DNA from: CAVQEG01 sp963711465
GTDB taxonomy: Bacteria > Bacteroidota > Ignavibacteria > OLB7
Direction of reading: 5' to 3'
Length of the DNA: 64,000 bases
Assembly: GCA_963711465.1 (NCBI GenBank)
Contig: CAVQEG010000002.1
Span: forward strand, 1 to 64,000
Of this stretch, positions 35,436 to 44,610 are shown piece after piece. Both the position numbers and the translations under genes were made by a program. The notes beneath the pieces are model-generated. The model was not told the DNA's origin, made no database searches, and saw only the letters and a list, made by a program, of their open reading frames with translations. How positions within the stretch are numbered: position 1 is the stretch's first letter; the number at the start of each line of letters is the position of its first letter.

Positions 35436-35957
35436 ATGCGAATTCAATCCGCTCCCATCGCTTTCCTCACGGTACTCCTGCTCGCCTTCGCGACCGGATG
35501 CCAGCCGGAGTCACCACGTGAAGCTGCCCATCCGTGGGACACCGCGCGTACGGCACCGTCGGCATCGGAAGCACTGGTGCCGTCCGACACGGCCGCCGCG
35601 GCTCCGGCCGACACATTGGCCGCGGGCTCCACGACCCCGGTCGATTCCAACCGCATTCGATTCGCACCGGGTGCATCCTCGGCACGGGTCGCCGGATCGC
35701 TCGGCCCCGAGGATTCGCGCACCTATCGCCTCCACGCCCGGCGCGGTCAGACGCTGCACGTCGCGGTGACGGGTACGACGGAATTCCACGACGTCGTGCT
35801 GTCGATCGTGGGTCCGGACGGTGAGGATCTGATGGGAGACGAAGCGGTGGAGAATGCCTTCGAGGGAACGCTTCCGATGACGGGCGACTACAGGATTACG
35901 GTCGACATGATCGAATCCGAGCACAGCGATTATACGCTGGAGGTGTCGGTCAAGTGA
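35436..35957 (+). CDS. lipoprotein with prepeptidase C-terminal-like domain
   Basis: A 173-residue protein. Lipobox FATGCQ (Cys at about residue 22) is followed by a Pro/Ala/Ser/Thr-rich linker. A beta-sandwich at about 75-173 (SYNTAX of strands: RTYRLHARRGQTLHVAV, then GDYRITVDM) resembles PPC domains and periplasmic lysozyme-inhibitor-like proteins. The precise role is unknown. The following glycosyltransferase starts at a GTG overlapping its stop (GTGA at 35954-35957). Confidence 0.72.
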   Translation: MRIQSAPIAFLTVLLLAFATGCQPESPREAAHPWDTARTAPSASEALVPSDTAAAAPADTLAAGSTTPVDSNRIRFAPGASSARVAGSLGPEDSRTYRLHARRGQTLHVAVTGTTEFHDVVLSIVGPDGEDLMGDEAVENAFEGTLPMTGDYRITVDMIESEHSDYTLEVSVK

Positions 35958-36721
35958 ATGAGACCGTCTCCGCGGTGATCATCGCCAACAACGAGGAGCG
36001 CAACATCCGGCGGTGCATCGAGTCGCTCGCAGGCGTGGTCGACGAGGTCGTGGTCGTCGATTCGGGATCGACCGATCGCACCGAGGAAATCTGTCGTTCG
36101 CTCGGCGCGCGCTGGATGCCGCACGCATGGGCGGGCTACGCGGCGCAGAAGAACTTCGCCAACCAGCAGGCGACCGGTCGGTGGATCCTCTCGCTCGACG
36201 CCGATGAGGCGCTCTCGGAACAGCTGCAACGATCGATCGCCGATGCCCGTGCAGCAGGTCTCTCCGGCGCCTTTTCGTTCAACCGGCTGACGAACTACTG
36301 CGGCCGATGGATTCACCACTGCGGGTGGTATCCCGACACGAAGGTGCGGCTGTTCCCGAAGGAATCGGCACGGTGGATCGGACCGCACGTCCACGAGGAA
36401 CTCGAATTCGATGCCGCGCTGCGCGTGCACCATCTCGCCGGCGATCTGCTGCACTACTCGTACTACACGCCGTCAGATCACCTTCGGAGAACCGAAGAGT
36501 ATGCGCTGCTCGGGGCTCGGGCACTGCACGATCGCGGACGGCGGGGATCGCTGGCGCGGGCGGCGCTGAGCGCCGTGGTGAAATTCCTCCGGATGTACTT
36601 CTTCCAGCTGGGAGTGCTCGAGGGTACCGCAGGAATCCGGCTGTGTGCGATTTCAGCATGGGGAACGTGGCGGAAGCACATCATCCTACGGTCGATGAAC
36701 GACGATGAGCAGACGACCTGA
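35954..36721 (+). CDS. family 2 glycosyltransferase, WaaE/KdtX-like
   Basis: A 255-residue GT-A glycosyltransferase. It has the N-terminal SAVIIANNEERNIRRC, the nucleotide-binding VVVDSGSTDRTEEI and the metal site LDADEAL. Residues such as YAAQKNFANQQATGRW and the C-terminal FLRMYFFQLG resemble LPS-core transferases of the WaaE/KdtX type. It probably adds a sugar to a surface glycan on the cytoplasmic side. The GTG start overlaps the previous stop and the next glycosyltransferase overlaps its end by 17 bases, so the three genes are likely one operon. Confidence 0.9.
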   Translation: MNETVSAVIIANNEERNIRRCIESLAGVVDEVVVVDSGSTDRTEEICRSLGARWMPHAWAGYAAQKNFANQQATGRWILSLDADEALSEQLQRSIADARAAGLSGAFSFNRLTNYCGRWIHHCGWYPDTKVRLFPKESARWIGPHVHEELEFDAALRVHHLAGDLLHYSYYTPSDHLRRTEEYALLGARALHDRGRRGSLARAALSAVVKFLRMYFFQLGVLEGTAGIRLCAISAWGTWRKHIILRSMNDDEQTT

Positions 36722-37850
36722 TCCTTCTGCCGGTCCGCTTCGCGTCGTGCATGTCTCGACGCCGTTGACGTGGCGCGGCGGTGAGCAGCAGGTCGCCTAC
36801 CTCTACCGGGAGCTCGAACGGTTCGGCGTCGCACAGACGCTGGTGTGCCGGTCCGGTTCTGAGCTCGCCCGTCGCGCGGCGGCGGAGGGATTCGACGTGC
36901 TGACGGCCGAGCGCGGCGGGCCGCTGTCGCGCGAATTCGCCCGAACGATCCGGATGGCCACCCGGCGGCTGGATGCCGGCATCGTCCACGCTCACGACGC
37001 GAAAGCCCACACCGAAGCGTTGCTTGCCGGACCTCGGAGCGCCGAGGTGCCGCCGGTCGTTGTCTCCCGGCGAGTCGCAATTCCGATCGGCCGCTCACCG
37101 CTGTCGCGTCGCAAGTACGACCACCGCCGCGTTCGCCGCATCATCTGTTCGTCGCACGCCATCGAGCGTGTGCTGCGCCCCGACATCGCGCGGCCGGAAC
37201 GACTGACGGTGATCCACGACGGCATCGACGTCGCGAGGTTCACCGAAGCTGTTCCCGACGGACGGCTCCGCCGGTTGCTCGGGACGTCCGAAGCGACGCC
37301 ACTCATCGGAACGGTGGGTGCGCTCGAACCGCTGAAGGATCAGGCGACGTTCGTGCGAATGGCCCGAGGGGTGATCGCTGCGGGATTCGACGCGCGGTTC
37401 GTCATCATCGGCGAGGGACCGTTGCGGAGCGAACTCGAGCGGATGATCGACGCCGAGCAGCTCTCCGACCGCGTATCACTGGTCGGCTTTCGCGACGATG
37501 TCCCGGAGATCCTGCCGGAGCTCGACGTCTTCGTGATGACCTCCCGATCGGAGGGCCTCGGCACCTCCATCCTCGACGCGATGGCTGCGGGCGTTCCCGT
37601 CGTGGCCACGTGGGCCGGAGGAATTCCGGAAATCGTCGAGGACGGCGTCGCCGGTCTGCTCGCCAACGTCGGTCACGATGCGGGACTTGCCGCGGCGGTG
37701 TGCCGACTGCTCAGCGAACCGGAGCTTCGGATTCGCCTTGTGGAGTCCGCCCGCGTCGGACTCGCCCGCTTCTCGACGTCGGCGATGGCAACGGCCACAA
37801 TGGAAGTGTACCGGGGAGTGCTGAATCACCTGGCCGCAACCGGCAGGTGA
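36705..37850 (+). CDS. family 4 glycosyltransferase
   Basis: A 381-residue GT-B glycosyltransferase. The acceptor side has HVSTPLTWRGGEQQV. The donor domain has TVGALEPLKDQATFVR, FVIIGEGPLRSEL and the EX7E-type site SRSEGLGTSILDAMAAG. It transfers a sugar from a nucleotide donor, probably in LPS or capsule assembly together with the overlapping GT2 gene. It ends 6 bases from the convergent TonB receptor gene. Confidence 0.92.
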   Translation: MSRRPDPSAGPLRVVHVSTPLTWRGGEQQVAYLYRELERFGVAQTLVCRSGSELARRAAAEGFDVLTAERGGPLSREFARTIRMATRRLDAGIVHAHDAKAHTEALLAGPRSAEVPPVVVSRRVAIPIGRSPLSRRKYDHRRVRRIICSSHAIERVLRPDIARPERLTVIHDGIDVARFTEAVPDGRLRRLLGTSEATPLIGTVGALEPLKDQATFVRMARGVIAAGFDARFVIIGEGPLRSELERMIDAEQLSDRVSLVGFRDDVPEILPELDVFVMTSRSEGLGTSILDAMAAGVPVVATWAGGIPEIVEDGVAGLLANVGHDAGLAAAVCRLLSEPELRIRLVESARVGLARFSTSAMATATMEVYRGVLNHLAATGR

Positions 37851-37856
37851 TCGAAC

Positions 37857-40127
37857 TCAGAGCTGTGCCTTGTACATGAGCCGCACGTTGATTCCCGGCT
37901 CCGGTCGAATGACCTTCGTGCGCGAGAGATGGTTGCGATATGACGTGTCGAACAGGTTGTCGACGCCGAGCGTAATAGAGTGCAGGAATGCGCCGAAGAC
38001 GAACTGGTAGCCGGCATCGGCATCGACGACTGCGTAGCCGTCGGTAGGCGTTTCGAACTCACCGAGGCGATGCTGCGCGGCGGCGCCACGGAGACCGAGT
38101 CCGAACGTCCAGCCATGGGTGCCGTAGCGCAGATTGGACTGCCATTGCAGCGGAGGAATCAGCGGAAGCGGATTGCCGGTTTCCTGGTTGGTTCCCTGCA
38201 CATAGCTCAGCGACGCGCCGAGCACGAGCCCGTCGAGCAACTCGAGCTGGCCCGATGCCTCACCACCCACCATCAGCGCAGACGCGTTGGAGTACTGGTA
38301 CAGCGGGAGCGGAACGCGCAGGGCGGTATCGCCGGTGTTGCGCAGGTAGATGTAGTCGGAGATGGCGTTGCGGTATGCGGCCAGATGCAGCTGTGTGCGA
38401 TCGGTCACCAGGTCGACATCGGCCTCGAGGCCGAGTCCGGTCTCTTCGTTCAGATCGGGATCTCCGACTTCGTAGGAGAACGCCGCGAGGTGCGGTCCTT
38501 CGCTGAAGAGCTCCTCGACGGAGGGGACGCGATAGGTGTGGATCACGGTTCCGCCGACGGTCAATCCATCGAGCACGTTCCACGAAAGAGCGGCGGACGC
38601 GGAGGCGCCGGAGAACGAACGGTCGCGGATGTGACCGATGCGTGCCTGGCGATCGCTCGTCGGGGCGATATCGTCGAAGTCGAATCGCGCAGAGCCCCGG
38701 ACGGTCAGTCGGTCGAGAGCGAGTTCCTCATAGACGTACGCCGCGGCACCGGTCGACCACGTGTGTTCGAGAGCCACGCCATTGGCGGCGAGATCGACGA
38801 GCGAACCGTCGAAGCCGACGGTTCCCCGCACCAGCGGACCGAGGGCGCCGTGGTCGAGTCGGACGCTGAGGTCGCGGGTCACCTGACCGAACTCGGTGCC
38901 GACGGCACCGCTGGACTCGATCTCCTGGTGGCCGTAGCGAACGAAGTTGGCGCGCACATCGATGGCATCCAGGAGCGCGGCCCTGGGCGCGATGCGGGCG
39001 CGGGCATTGGCGGAGTACTTGTCGACGACGACACGCACGCCCGCGGCGTGCGCTCCGATGAATCCACCTGGAACGCCGTAGTCGGAGTGGTAGGCGCCGG
39101 CGTCGAGCCCGGCATATCCCCACGTATCGACGCGGCTGGCGCCAAGCGAAACGTCGTAGCTGCCGAGCGACGAATTCTCCAGCGTTCCCTCCGGCGTCGA
39201 TTCGTCACCGGTGGCGCGTCCGACCCCATCGAGTCGAAGGGCGAGCGGTCCGACCGGCGCACCAAGCGAGACACCGACGGCACCGCCCGAATTCACCGAC
39301 TCACCCTGCAGGCTCATCGTTCCGTGTGTCGCGTCGGGCATCGTTCCCGGAATCCGCTCGCGAACCATGTCGATGACGCCTCCCAGCGCGTTGGAGCTGT
39401 AGATGAGCGCCGCCGGACCGCGGACGACGTCGATCTGCTCGGCGTTGAGCGCATCGAAGGCGACCGCGTGATCCGAAGAGGTCGCCGACAGATCGCCCGA
39501 TGAGAATCCATCCTCGAGCAGCTTCAGACGATCGCCGCCGAGTCCGCGTACCACCGGACGCGACGCTGCCGGTCCCATCGACCGAACCGCGATGCCCGGA
39601 ACGTCGCGCAGCGTCACCGCCAGCGTCTGCCCCATCTTCTCCTGCAGATTCTGTCCGGAGATCTGGTGGTCCGCGTCGAAGGTCACGTCGGTCCGGTCCT
39701 TCTGCGCCGAGACGACGACCGTGCGCCCGGAAAGGACAGCAGCTGTGAGCTCGACGGTCAAATGCGCGGTGGCCCCCTGCCGAACGTCGAAGTCGACAAC
39801 CTGCGGTTCATAGCCGACCATCGACACGCGCAGCGAGTAGTGTCCCGACGGCAGATCGACGATGCTGAATCCCCCGTCCTCCGCGGTAATGCCTCCGCGA
39901 CGCAGCTCCGGGAGCTGAACGGTGGCGAACTCGACAGGTTTGCCGGTCTCGGCGTCGACGACGGTGCCGACGAGGCGACCGGCGCGGGGTTGCGCGTTCT
40001 GCGCCCCGGCCGGTTCCGGACCGGACGGGGCGGCAGTTGCGTTGTAGACGAAGACGAATGCCAGTGCCAGTACGGCCGCCACCGCGGTCGTACCGATCGC
40101 TCGGGTCGACGTGCTCGCTCCGGTCAT
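37857..40127 (-). CDS. TonB-dependent receptor, probable metal uptake
   Basis: A 756-residue outer-membrane receptor. Signal region, then a carboxypeptidase-regulatory-like domain (GRLVGTVVDAETGKPVEFATV, about 50-130), a plug domain (VTLRDVPGIAVRSMGPAASR, VVRGLGGDRLKLLEDG, VVRGPAALIYSSNALGG) and a 22-strand-type barrel ending in an aromatic-poor tail. The extracellular segment YGVPGGFIGAHAAG recalls ZnuD-like receptors. With TonB it would import a metal or metallophore. Its ATG overlaps the stop of the lipoprotein gene by the ATGA motif, and a His/Cys-rich membrane protein lies upstream, both supporting a metal role. The substrate is not proven. Confidence 0.9.
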   Translation of the reverse strand: MTGASTSTRAIGTTAVAAVLALAFVFVYNATAAPSGPEPAGAQNAQPRAGRLVGTVVDAETGKPVEFATVQLPELRRGGITAEDGGFSIVDLPSGHYSLRVSMVGYEPQVVDFDVRQGATAHLTVELTAAVLSGRTVVVSAQKDRTDVTFDADHQISGQNLQEKMGQTLAVTLRDVPGIAVRSMGPAASRPVVRGLGGDRLKLLEDGFSSGDLSATSSDHAVAFDALNAEQIDVVRGPAALIYSSNALGGVIDMVRERIPGTMPDATHGTMSLQGESVNSGGAVGVSLGAPVGPLALRLDGVGRATGDESTPEGTLENSSLGSYDVSLGASRVDTWGYAGLDAGAYHSDYGVPGGFIGAHAAGVRVVVDKYSANARARIAPRAALLDAIDVRANFVRYGHQEIESSGAVGTEFGQVTRDLSVRLDHGALGPLVRGTVGFDGSLVDLAANGVALEHTWSTGAAAYVYEELALDRLTVRGSARFDFDDIAPTSDRQARIGHIRDRSFSGASASAALSWNVLDGLTVGGTVIHTYRVPSVEELFSEGPHLAAFSYEVGDPDLNEETGLGLEADVDLVTDRTQLHLAAYRNAISDYIYLRNTGDTALRVPLPLYQYSNASALMVGGEASGQLELLDGLVLGASLSYVQGTNQETGNPLPLIPPLQWQSNLRYGTHGWTFGLGLRGAAAQHRLGEFETPTDGYAVVDADAGYQFVFGAFLHSITLGVDNLFDTSYRNHLSRTKVIRPEPGINVRLMYKAQL

Positions 40128-40594
40128 GAGGTCACCTTCACCGGAATCGGACGCGAGACGAAGTCGTCGTGGTCCTCGTGGAGAATCGTGACGATGAGCG
40201 TCGTCTCGCCGACGGCAACGCCGTCGATCCCGAATGACCAGACGTGCGGATCGGCAACGGTCGACTCGGCCACCGTCTGGTCGGCGACCGTCACCTTGAG
40301 CGTATGTGCCGAATCGGTCGGAACGGAGATCGACCCGTCGTCGAAGATGAACTGCACGTCGACGGTGCGCGGATCGGCTCCGGCGACGAGATCGAGCGAA
40401 CCCGTGACCGTGCCGTTCTCATAGCGCACCACCTCCGTTCCTCCGACCGAGAGAATGCAGCCGGATGCTTCGACTTCATCGCTCGTGCTGTCGACAGGAT
40501 TGGTGGAACTGCAACCGGCGAGTGAGAGTGCAATCAAGAGTGTCGAGGCGACCGCGACTGCGGCGGCGCCACGACGGATATATGCGTGTGACAT
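40124..40594 (-). CDS. lipoprotein in TonB-receptor operon
   Basis: A 156-residue lipoprotein: hydrophobic signal ending LSLAGCSS. The mature part is a single beta-sandwich-like domain ending with TILHEDHDDFVSRP, whose acidic/His cluster could bind metal. It is coupled to the downstream receptor gene (ATGA overlap), so it probably assists that receptor at the outer membrane. No established family is recognised. Confidence 0.78.
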   Translation of the reverse strand: MSHAYIRRGAAAVAVASTLLIALSLAGCSSTNPVDSTSDEVEASGCILSVGGTEVVRYENGTVTGSLDLVAGADPRTVDVQFIFDDGSISVPTDSAHTLKVTVADQTVAESTVADPHVWSFGIDGVAVGETTLIVTILHEDHDDFVSRPIPVKVTS

Positions 40595-40799
40595 GCTCGT
40601 ATTTCCATGAGATGAGTGTGAGTACGTATGGCATCGTCCTGCTGCGACCGCTCAGCGGTCACCGCAGACGACGGCGTGCGCAATCTCCGTCCGCCGGGCG
40701 GGCATTTCCCCCGGTCAGGACGCATCGATGCATGCAGCGGCAACCATCCGCGCGGCGCGAGACAGTCGACCGATACATCGATTTCACGATCGATTGGAA
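40595..40799. other. 205-base gap inside the metal-uptake-like gene group
   Basis: No convincing gene. I looked for a cobalamin riboswitch and a Zur-like operator on the minus strand and found neither. A promoter for the lipoprotein/receptor pair may lie here. Confidence 0.4.
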
Positions 40800-41198
40800 C
40801 TACGAGAATGCTGGTGGTGCTCTGAGATTCGGTGTCAGAGCCGTGGTGTCGACGACGATGTCCACGTCGCCCGACACCGAGAAACTCCTGGGCGCCTCGG
40901 GCAGTGCGAGCCCTGCAAACGCGAACGCGATCAGGAGGAGGACGGGTGAATGCGTGCAGAAGAAGCAGTTGTCGTGGTCGTGGGAATGTCCCGGCAGCGA
41001 CCCGTGCGAATCGTGGTCGCTCGCGTGCGCCACTGCTCCGAAGGCGGCCGGCATTGCCGAGCTCGAAGCAGCGACGAGCGGTGGACCGACCTCCGGGTGG
41101 ATCAGCTCGTGCGTCGTTCCGGCGAGGAACATGACGACATACGAGAGGACCGCGACCGCCGAGACGATTCTGCGCGATATGGGAATTCGACCAGTCAA
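40800..41198 (-). CDS. His/Cys-rich small membrane protein (DUF2946-like)
   Basis: A 132-residue protein with an N-terminal membrane segment (VSAVAVLSYVVMFLAGTTHELIH) and a second near the C-terminus (VLLLIAFAFAGLALP). Between them is a metal-binding-like stretch DHDSHGSLPGHSHDHD followed by CFFC. Such short proteins accompany TonB receptors for metals in other genomes. The start is a TTG at 41198 without Shine-Dalgarno. A TAGGTTCG box lies 6 bases upstream, so a leaderless message is possible. Confidence 0.7.
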   Translation of the reverse strand: MTGRIPISRRIVSAVAVLSYVVMFLAGTTHELIHPEVGPPLVAASSSAMPAAFGAVAHASDHDSHGSLPGHSHDHDNCFFCTHSPVLLLIAFAFAGLALPEAPRSFSVSGDVDIVVDTTALTPNLRAPPAFS

Positions 41199-41267
41199 GA
41201 GGTGCGAACCTACAGATTCCGTGGGATTCGAACGAGTCGGCGCGAAGTTGCACGCAGTGGGAGATTC

Positions 41268-42296
41268 CTACGCACGAATCCGTCCGAGCCGCTCGAACAG
41301 GCCGACTGCAAGAAGCGGTAGCGCGATGGTTGCATCACACTTCACCTCAGCGGCGACGGCGTCGGCAGCGTACTTGCCCCAGGAGACCGACTCGCTGATG
41401 GTGCATCCGCTCATGCCACCCCATGCAGCTGAATCGGTGTAGATGCGCACCGTGCGGTCGTAGCCGTGCCGTTCGGTGGCACCGGTCATCTCCAGCAGCG
41501 GCCACGCCTGTTGCGCCCAGTTGCGAGGAACGCCACCACCGATGATGAACGTGCCGCCACGGGGACGATCGAGCAGACTCCGGGCGAAGTCGTCGACGTC
41601 ACCGAGTTCGTCGAGTCCGAGCCGCCAGTCGTTGCGGAGGTTGTACTTGACGAGGTTGAGCGCGAATTCGCTGTCGGTCGTGGCACCGCAGTAGATGGGG
41701 ACGTCGTGCGCGGCGGCGGCGGCGAGGATGCCGCGGCGGCCGGCAGCCGAGAGCGCCGAGCCGACCAGTCCGAAAAGCTCGCGCGGACGCACCGTCCAAC
41801 CGGAAGACGGATCGATGTGCTGCTGCTCGAAGTAGCTCCTGAGGATTTCCTCGAGCAGCATCTCGCCCTTGTGGTAGCCGTCCTCCGGAAGAAACGTGTC
41901 GTAAATCCGGTTGATGTGATGGCGGAACAGGTCGGCGTCGTCGACGGCAACCGCGCCTACGTAGTGACCCTGGTTCTCCTCATCGGCGTGGTTGACCATC
42001 GAGTGGCTGATGTTGGCACCGGTGGTCACCAGCACGTCGATGGCGCCTTCCTCGATGAGTTGGGTGACGACCTCCTCCATACCGCCGGGGACCATTGCAC
42101 CCGCCAGGGTCATGACCACGAGGCATTCCTCGTCACGCACCATGTTCTCGAGCACATCGAGGCAGCGGGAGAGCGCGCGTCCCTGGAACGAGCAGCCGCC
42201 GAGTCGGCGCAGCAGATCCTCGACGCCGGAGACGTCGCGTGGCGAGATCGGATCGATCTTCGTTCGGAGGTAGTCGTCGGACGTCGTCGGTCTCAT
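41268..42296 (-). CDS. deoxyhypusine synthase-like protein
   Basis: A 342-residue member of the deoxyhypusine synthase family. Motifs include TLAGAMVPGGMEEVV, VTTGANISHSM, GGTFIIGGGVPRNW and the catalytic lysine motif SESVSWGKYA (Lys308). Bacteria lack eIF5A, so the enzyme probably uses the NAD-dependent aminobutyl transfer for polyamines, for example homospermidine-type synthesis from putrescine or spermidine. The arginine decarboxylase gene ends about 90 bases upstream on the same strand, supporting a polyamine role. The start at 42296 matches the family. Confidence 0.9.
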   Translation of the reverse strand: MRPTTSDDYLRTKIDPISPRDVSGVEDLLRRLGGCSFQGRALSRCLDVLENMVRDEECLVVMTLAGAMVPGGMEEVVTQLIEEGAIDVLVTTGANISHSMVNHADEENQGHYVGAVAVDDADLFRHHINRIYDTFLPEDGYHKGEMLLEEILRSYFEQQHIDPSSGWTVRPRELFGLVGSALSAAGRRGILAAAAAHDVPIYCGATTDSEFALNLVKYNLRNDWRLGLDELGDVDDFARSLLDRPRGGTFIIGGGVPRNWAQQAWPLLEMTGATERHGYDRTVRIYTDSAAWGGMSGCTISESVSWGKYAADAVAAEVKCDATIALPLLAVGLFERLGRIRA

Positions 42297-42384
42297 GCGT
42301 ATGCCGCTGGATTGATGGTAGGCGTCGTCGGTTGGTTGGTTTGCTTCCGGGGGCGGGCGCGCGGCACGGGCGGCTCCGGTCGGA

Positions 42385-44493
42385 TTACTCGTCCTTCTCC
42401 CTTTCGCGGCGGGTCGCGGCGTCCCAGAAGTTGTAGTACGTGTATTCCTCCAGACCGCCGACGTAGCGATCGAGCAGCTCGACGCCCTGCGTGGGACGCA
42501 ATGCCTTGGCACGCACCTTCTGACGGATCAGCGCATCCATGCGCTTTCGCAGATCGCTCGGGAAGTACTGCACCAGCGAGAGCGCTTCGCGAACGGTCGT
42601 GCCGGGTATGAATTTCTCGATGTAGAAATCGCCCGGTTCTTCATCGTCAGCATAGATATGGACCTCGTTGACGCGGCCGAACAGATTGTGCATGTCCCCG
42701 AGGATATCCTGGTAGGCGCCGGTAAGGAACACCCCCAGGTAGTAGGGTCCGTCGTCGAACGGATGGAGTTCGAGAAACCTCCGTTCACCATCGGGTCCGA
42801 TGAACTGATCGACCTTACCGTCGGAATCGCACGTGATGTCCACCAGCGTCCCGCGCTCTGAGGGGCGTTCGTCGAGCCGATGCAGCGGCATGATCGGAAA
42901 CAGCTGATCGATCGCCCAGTGGTCGAGCATGCTCTGGAAGACCGAGAAGTCGCAGAGGTACTGGTCGACGAGCTGCTCCTCGACGCCGTAGAGATCGTTC
43001 GGAAGCGACTCCGGATCCAGGAGGTTCATGCATTTGTAGAGGCGCTGCATGACCGACCAGTAGAGCTGCTCGGCCTTGCCGCGATCAGCGAGCGAGAAGT
43101 AGCCGAGCGTGAAGAGCATATCGGCCTCGCGACGCTTCTCCACCGCATCGTGATAGATCTCCAGGTAGCGCGCTTTCGTCCGATCCTCGAAATCCTCCTC
43201 TTCGGAAAGCTGTCCGCAGCCCTCGAGTGCATCGAGGAGGTCGTGCAGTTCGCGAACGGCCGACTCATCGTCATCGCTCACCTCTGGCGTCACTTCCGGC
43301 ACGCTCTTCTTGGTCGTGTTGAGCACGCCGACGACGAGCATCGAGTGATGCGCGGTAAGCGCGCGGCCGCTCTCGGAGACGATCACCGGATGCGGCACGT
43401 TCTCCGAATCGCACACCTCCTTGATCGTATAGACGACGCCGTTGACGTACTCCTGAAGCGTGTAATTGATGCTCTGCTGCAGACCTGCCTCGGGGATATC
43501 GTAGTTGATGCCGAGGCCGCCACCGACGTCGAGGTACTTCACACCGACGCCCAGTTTCACCAGTTCCGCATAGACACGCGTGGCTTCCTTGACGGCGGCC
43601 TTGAGCGTGTAGACATCCTTGATCTGCGAACCGATGTGGAAGTGTACGAGCCGGAACGCGTCGAGCTGCCCGCGTCGGCGAAGTTCGTCGATGATCCGCA
43701 GCACGCTGGGAATCGAGATGCCGAATTTCGACACGTCCCCCGCCGACTCGGCCCAGCGGCCGCTGCCCCCGGAGGCCAGACGCACGCGGACACCGAAGAC
43801 GGGATCGGCGCCGGCGCGATCTGTCTCCGCCAGCAGATCGACGAACTCGTGGTACTTCTCCAGCACCGGGATCACGTTCTTGCCGATCTGCCGCCCGGCG
43901 ATGATCGCGCGAAGCATGGTCGAATCCTTGTAGCCGTTGCAGATCAACAGCATGTCGTCGCGCTCCAGGTGCGGCAGCGCCGCGAACAGCTCCGCCTTGG
44001 ATCCGCACTCGAGGCCGAAGTTGTACGGTTCACCCGCCTCCAGGATCTCGAGCACGACCTCGTGCAGCTGATTGACCTTGATCGGGTAGACGCCCTGGTA
44101 GGTGTTGCCGTACTCGAACTCCTCGATTGCGGCGCGGAAGCTCTCATTGAGCTCCACCACACGACGCTGCAGCAGGTCGTGGAAGCGCAGCAGCACGGGG
44201 AGTTGAATGCCGCGTCTGCGAATCTCCGTCACGACATCGAACACGTCGATTTCCGTGTCGTCCCCATGCAGCGGACGCACCGCGACGTGCCCCTTGTCGT
44301 TGATCGCGAAGTAGGGATACCCCCACTTGTCGAGGTTGTACAGAACGGTGGCGTCGTCGGTCGTCCAGGAAGCCGCGGGTGCCGCCGCCTCGGCCTCTTC
44401 GACCGTCGCGTCGACACTGCCGGCCGACGATGGGCCCTCGGTCACCGATGGACCATCTGCCGCGTGATGACGATTGGAGCTGTGACTGGACAT
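42385..44493 (-). CDS. speA: biosynthetic arginine decarboxylase
   Basis: A 702-residue PLP enzyme converting arginine to agmatine, the first step of the agmatine route to putrescine. The N-terminal TTDDATVLYNLDKWGYPYF, the PLP-lysine motif YQGVYPIKVNQ (Lys139), FGLECGSKAEL and the C-terminal SESGRALTAHH are typical of SpeA. A serine/alanine-rich N-terminal extension precedes the core. The ATG at 44493 is preferred; a TTG at 44505 is possible. It is divergent from the GH57 gene, with 117 bases between. Confidence 0.96.
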   Translation of the reverse strand: MSSHSSNRHHAADGPSVTEGPSSAGSVDATVEEAEAAAPAASWTTDDATVLYNLDKWGYPYFAINDKGHVAVRPLHGDDTEIDVFDVVTEIRRRGIQLPVLLRFHDLLQRRVVELNESFRAAIEEFEYGNTYQGVYPIKVNQLHEVVLEILEAGEPYNFGLECGSKAELFAALPHLERDDMLLICNGYKDSTMLRAIIAGRQIGKNVIPVLEKYHEFVDLLAETDRAGADPVFGVRVRLASGGSGRWAESAGDVSKFGISIPSVLRIIDELRRRGQLDAFRLVHFHIGSQIKDVYTLKAAVKEATRVYAELVKLGVGVKYLDVGGGLGINYDIPEAGLQQSINYTLQEYVNGVVYTIKEVCDSENVPHPVIVSESGRALTAHHSMLVVGVLNTTKKSVPEVTPEVSDDDESAVRELHDLLDALEGCGQLSEEEDFEDRTKARYLEIYHDAVEKRREADMLFTLGYFSLADRGKAEQLYWSVMQRLYKCMNLLDPESLPNDLYGVEEQLVDQYLCDFSVFQSMLDHWAIDQLFPIMPLHRLDERPSERGTLVDITCDSDGKVDQFIGPDGERRFLELHPFDDGPYYLGVFLTGAYQDILGDMHNLFGRVNEVHIYADDEEPGDFYIEKFIPGTTVREALSLVQYFPSDLRKRMDALIRQKVRAKALRPTQGVELLDRYVGGLEEYTYYNFWDAATRREREKDE

Positions 44494-44597
44494 TCTCGGA
44501 GACAACGGATGGGGGTCGACCGCGGTCCGGTGCTTCGCGCCGCGGCTGAAAAACCTTCAAGATACGAGCCCACGAACGAATTCGAGATCACCCGTGG

Positions 44598-44605
44598 TAT
44601 TTTCG
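44598..44605 (+). promoter_or_regulatory. -7-like box TATTTTCG adjacent to start codon
   Basis: TATTTTCG matches TAnnTTTG at seven of eight positions and ends 5 bases before the GH57 ATG. Together with similar boxes at 20318 and 60707 it suggests leaderless transcription. Confidence 0.35.
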
Positions 44606-44610
44606 ACGCC

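Noticed and set aside
40595..40799. Cobalamin riboswitch or Zur operator ahead of the TonB receptor operon
   Set aside because: No B12-box or AT-rich Zur-like palindrome is present.
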